Of a stretch of 64,000 nt of DNA, positions 62,252 to 64,000 are shown in pieces; the stretch's first letter is position 1; every line of letters starts with the position of its first letter. A program made the translations under genes and the position numbers. The DNA is from Streptomyces sp. ISL-66 (GTDB lineage: Bacteria > Actinomycetota > Actinomycetes > Streptomycetales > Streptomycetaceae): positions 1-64,000 of the forward strand of contig NZ_JAGGOW010000032.1 of the NCBI RefSeq assembly GCF_018614135.1, given 5' to 3'. The notes beneath the pieces are model-generated. The model did not search any database, had not been told where the DNA came from, and was given only the letters and a program-made list of their open reading frames with translations.

Positions 62252-62473
62252 GTGGCCAAGAAGCAAGGTGCCATCGAAATCGAGGGCACCGTGATCGAGT
62301 CCCTCCCGAACGCGATGTTCAAGGTGGAACTCCAGAACGGTCACAAAGTCCTCGCGCACATCAGCGGCAAGATGCGCATGCACTACATCCGCATCCTCCC
62401 TGATGACCGGGTTGTCGTGGAGTTGTCTCCGTACGACCTGACGCGTGGCCGGATCGTCTACCGATACAAGTAG
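62252..62473 (+). CDS. infA: Translation initiation factor IF-1
   Basis: This 73-residue OB-fold protein binds the A site during initiation. [40 protein letters not shown] and [20 protein letters not shown] cover almost all of it. The GTG at 62252 follows AAGGCGAAG. rpmJ lies 74 bases downstream. Confidence 0.98.
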   Translation: MAKKQGAIEIEGTVIESLPNAMFKVELQNGHKVLAHISGKMRMHYIRILPDDRVVVELSPYDLTRGRIVYRYK

Positions 62474-62547
62474 ATCTTGTCTTCACTCCGGTCCGGACGT
62501 CCTGTCCTGGCACGGGTGGTGGCACTGACCCGGAGAACCTCACCAAC

Positions 62548-62661
62548 ATGAAGGTCAAGCCGAGCGTCAAGAAGATCTGCGACAAGTGCAAGGTGATCCG
62601 CCGTCACGGTCGGGTCATGGTCATCTGCGACAACCTGCGCCACAAGCAGCGCCAGGGCTGA
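62548..62661 (+). CDS. rpmJ: 50S ribosomal protein L36
   Basis: This 37-residue protein reads [20 protein letters not shown] then [17 protein letters not shown]. Cys11, Cys14, Cys27 and His32 make the zinc site, so it is the zinc form. CGGAG is about 12 bases before the ATG. A 201-base gap follows before rpsM. Confidence 0.98.
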   Translation: MKVKPSVKKICDKCKVIRRHGRVMVICDNLRHKQRQG

Positions 62662-62862
62662 CGCACGCCGACCGACCTGCACTCACGCAGTTCTTCGCGC
62701 GACGTAAGAAAACGTACATACGCAGAACCCGCCCAGTCCTGACCAGGACCGGCGGCACCTCCGGCGGGGGCCGGGGACCCGGACGTACCACCACCCATCA
62801 GGTGTGGTCGGCGGCCGGGGTTCGGTTCTGCGGAAGACCCCCGAACACACAGGAGCCATTGA

Positions 62863-63243
62863 ATGGCACGCGTTTCCGGTGTTGACATCCCGCGCGAAAA
62901 GCGTGTGGAGATCGCACTTACCTACGTCTTCGGTGTCGGTCGCACCCGGTCCAAGGAAATCCTTGCGGCCACCGGTGTGAACCCCGACACCCGCGTTCGT
63001 GACCTGGCCGAAGAGGACCTCGTCAAGATCCGCGAGTACGTGGACGCCAACCTCCGCACCGAGGGTGACCTCCGCCGCGAGATCCAGGCCGACATCCGTC
63101 GCAAGGTCGAGATCCAGTGCTACCAGGGTGTCCGTCACCGTCGCGGCCTGCCCGTGCACGGTCAGCGCACCAGCACGAACGCCCGTACCCGCAAGGGTCC
63201 GCGTCGCGCGATCGCCGGTAAGAAGAAGCCGGGCAAGAAGTAG
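62863..63243 (+). CDS. rpsM: 30S ribosomal protein S13
   Basis: This 126-residue protein contacts P-site tRNA and bridges to the 50S subunit. [40 protein letters not shown] and [20 protein letters not shown] are present. AGGAG is 8 bases before the ATG. In E. coli the alpha-operon leader just before rpsM is controlled by S4; no S4 gene is seen here. Confidence 0.98.
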   Translation: MARVSGVDIPREKRVEIALTYVFGVGRTRSKEILAATGVNPDTRVRDLAEEDLVKIREYVDANLRTEGDLRREIQADIRRKVEIQCYQGVRHRRGLPVHGQRTSTNARTRKGPRRAIAGKKKPGKK

Positions 63244-63297
63244 TCCTGTTCAGCGGTCTTGCGCTGTAGGACCGACCACCTCCCGTAGGAGATTTAG

Positions 63298-63702
63298 ATG
63301 CCCCCCAAGGGTCGTCAGGGCGCTGCCAAGAAGGTGCGCCGCAAGGAAAAGAAGAACGTCGCTCATGGGCACGCCCACATCAAGAGCACGTTCAACAACA
63401 CCATCGTTTCGATCACGGACCCCGCGGGCAACGTGATCTCCTGGGCCTCCGCCGGCCACGTCGGCTTCAAGGGCTCGCGCAAGTCCACCCCCTTCGCCGC
63501 GCAGATGGCCGCCGAGTCGGCCGCCCGTCGCGCGCAGGAGCACGGCATGCGCAAGGTCGACGTCTTCGTCAAGGGTCCCGGCTCCGGCCGTGAGACCGCG
63601 ATCCGCTCCCTCCAGGCCACCGGCCTCGAGGTCGGCTCGATCCAGGACGTCACCCCCACCCCGCACAACGGCTGCCGTCCGCCGAAGCGCCGCCGCGTCT
63701 GA
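63298..63702 (+). CDS. rpsK: 30S ribosomal protein S11
   Basis: This 134-residue platform protein reads [40 protein letters not shown] and [22 protein letters not shown] is 8 bases before the ATG. In most bacteria rpsD follows; here the next gene is rpoA. Confidence 0.98.
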   Translation: MPPKGRQGAAKKVRRKEKKNVAHGHAHIKSTFNNTIVSITDPAGNVISWASAGHVGFKGSRKSTPFAAQMAAESAARRAQEHGMRKVDVFVKGPGSGRETAIRSLQATGLEVGSIQDVTPTPHNGCRPPKRRRV

Positions 63703-63720
63703 CGCGTCGCGCTCAGGCTT

Positions 63721-63737
63721 CGCACCTGTGCGTTTTT
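63721..63737 (+). terminator. small intrinsic terminator after rpsK
   Basis: CGCA-CCTG-TGCG (63721-63732) is followed directly by TTTTT. The stem is short, so it may be partial. Confidence 0.5.
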
Positions 63738-63745
63738 GAGTGTCC

Positions 63746-63781
63746 GGGCGGTACGAACTCCTCGCGGGGGACGTACCGCCC
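63746..63781 (+). other. hairpin in the rpsK-rpoA gap
   Basis: GGGCGGTACG (63746-63755) and CGTACCGCCC (63772-63781) pair perfectly over 10 bp with a 16-base loop, about 77 bases before rpoA. It may be a second terminator or a leader element. Confidence 0.6.
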
Positions 63782-63858
63782 GTACCCTTGTAGTCCGCGG
63801 CCCCGTGCCGCACCCGTCGGGCGTCAAATAGTGGGCGTCCACGAATGAAGGAACACAC

Positions 63859-64000
63859 ATGCTTATCGCTCAGCGTCCGTCGCTGACCGAAGAGGTCGTC
63901 GACGAATACCGCTCGCGGTTCGTGATCGAGCCCCTCGAGCCGGGCTTCGGTTACACCCTCGGCAACTCCCTGCGCCGCACCCTGCTGTCCTCGATCCCGG
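63859..64000 (+). CDS. rpoA: DNA-directed RNA polymerase subunit alpha (5' part)
   Basis: Only the first 47 codons are in the window: [20 protein letters not shown], then [20 protein letters not shown] and TLLSSIP, the dimerisation domain of the alpha subunit that starts polymerase assembly. GAAGGA is 6 bases before the ATG. The gene continues past the right edge. Confidence 0.98.
   Translation, partial: MLIAQRPSLTEEVVDEYRSRFVIEPLEPGFGYTLGNSLRRTLLSSIP

Overview
This 64 kb window is high-GC chromosomal DNA of a Streptomyces-type actinomycete. The signs are very strong G/C bias at third codon positions, frequent GTG and TTG starts, zinc-binding forms of L33, S14 and L36, a long acidic NusG extension, and the gene order secE-nusG-rplKA, rplJL, rpoBC, rpsL-rpsG-fusA-tuf, S10/spc, secY-adk-map, infA-rpmJ-rpsM-rpsK-rpoA with no rpsD between rpsK and rpoA. 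I see no insertion sequences, prophage genes, CRISPR arrays or rRNA genes.

Layout. Positions 1-5.2 kb hold accessory genes: a SulP permease remnant cut by the window edge, a DUF6585 protein, a YajQ-family protein, tRNA-Tyr, a DUF3574 exported protein, an NAD(P)-binding protein and an amidohydrolase-like protein that lacks most catalytic residues. Positions 5.5-7.1 kb carry tRNA-Thr, tRNA-Met, rpmG and two MaoC-type (HadA/HadB-like) dehydratase genes. Positions 7.2-13.9 kb carry a TetR regulator and DHA2 exporter with matching operators, a DUF3291 protein, murB, an unknown small gene, adenosine deaminase and an aspartate-type aminotransferase. Positions 14-26.6 kb carry tRNA-Trp, secE, nusG, rplK, rplA, rplJ, rplL, rpoB and rpoC. 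A YfhO-type membrane protein (26.6-29.1 kb) separates rpoC from the str operon rpsL-rpsG-fusA-tuf (29.6-34.0 kb).

Positions 34.1-48.8 kb hold the main accessory block: rmlC-rmlA divergent from rmlB-rmlD, then a polysaccharide flippase, a polyprenyl-phosphate type glycosyltransferase, a DUF2304 partner and a second GT2 enzyme, mostly joined by 4-base start/stop overlaps. A divergent pair of homologous GT-C type membrane transferases, a secreted PGRP-type amidase with three 125-residue repeats and a membrane-anchored protein of unknown function follow. Read together this looks like a dTDP-rhamnose-dependent cell-surface glycopolymer locus lying between two translation operons. From 48.8 kb to the end run the S10, spc and alpha operons with secY, adk, map and infA, ending inside rpoA.

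The housekeeping genes form the translation, transcription and secretion core of the cell. The most noteworthy observations are the surface-glycopolymer locus with its paired GT-C enzymes, a near-identical 25-base hairpin element in the leaders of both the str and S10 operons, the probable pseudoenzyme in the cytosine-deaminase family, the internally deleted SulP gene, the repeated amidase, and a set of promoters positioned so that the mRNAs would be leaderless.
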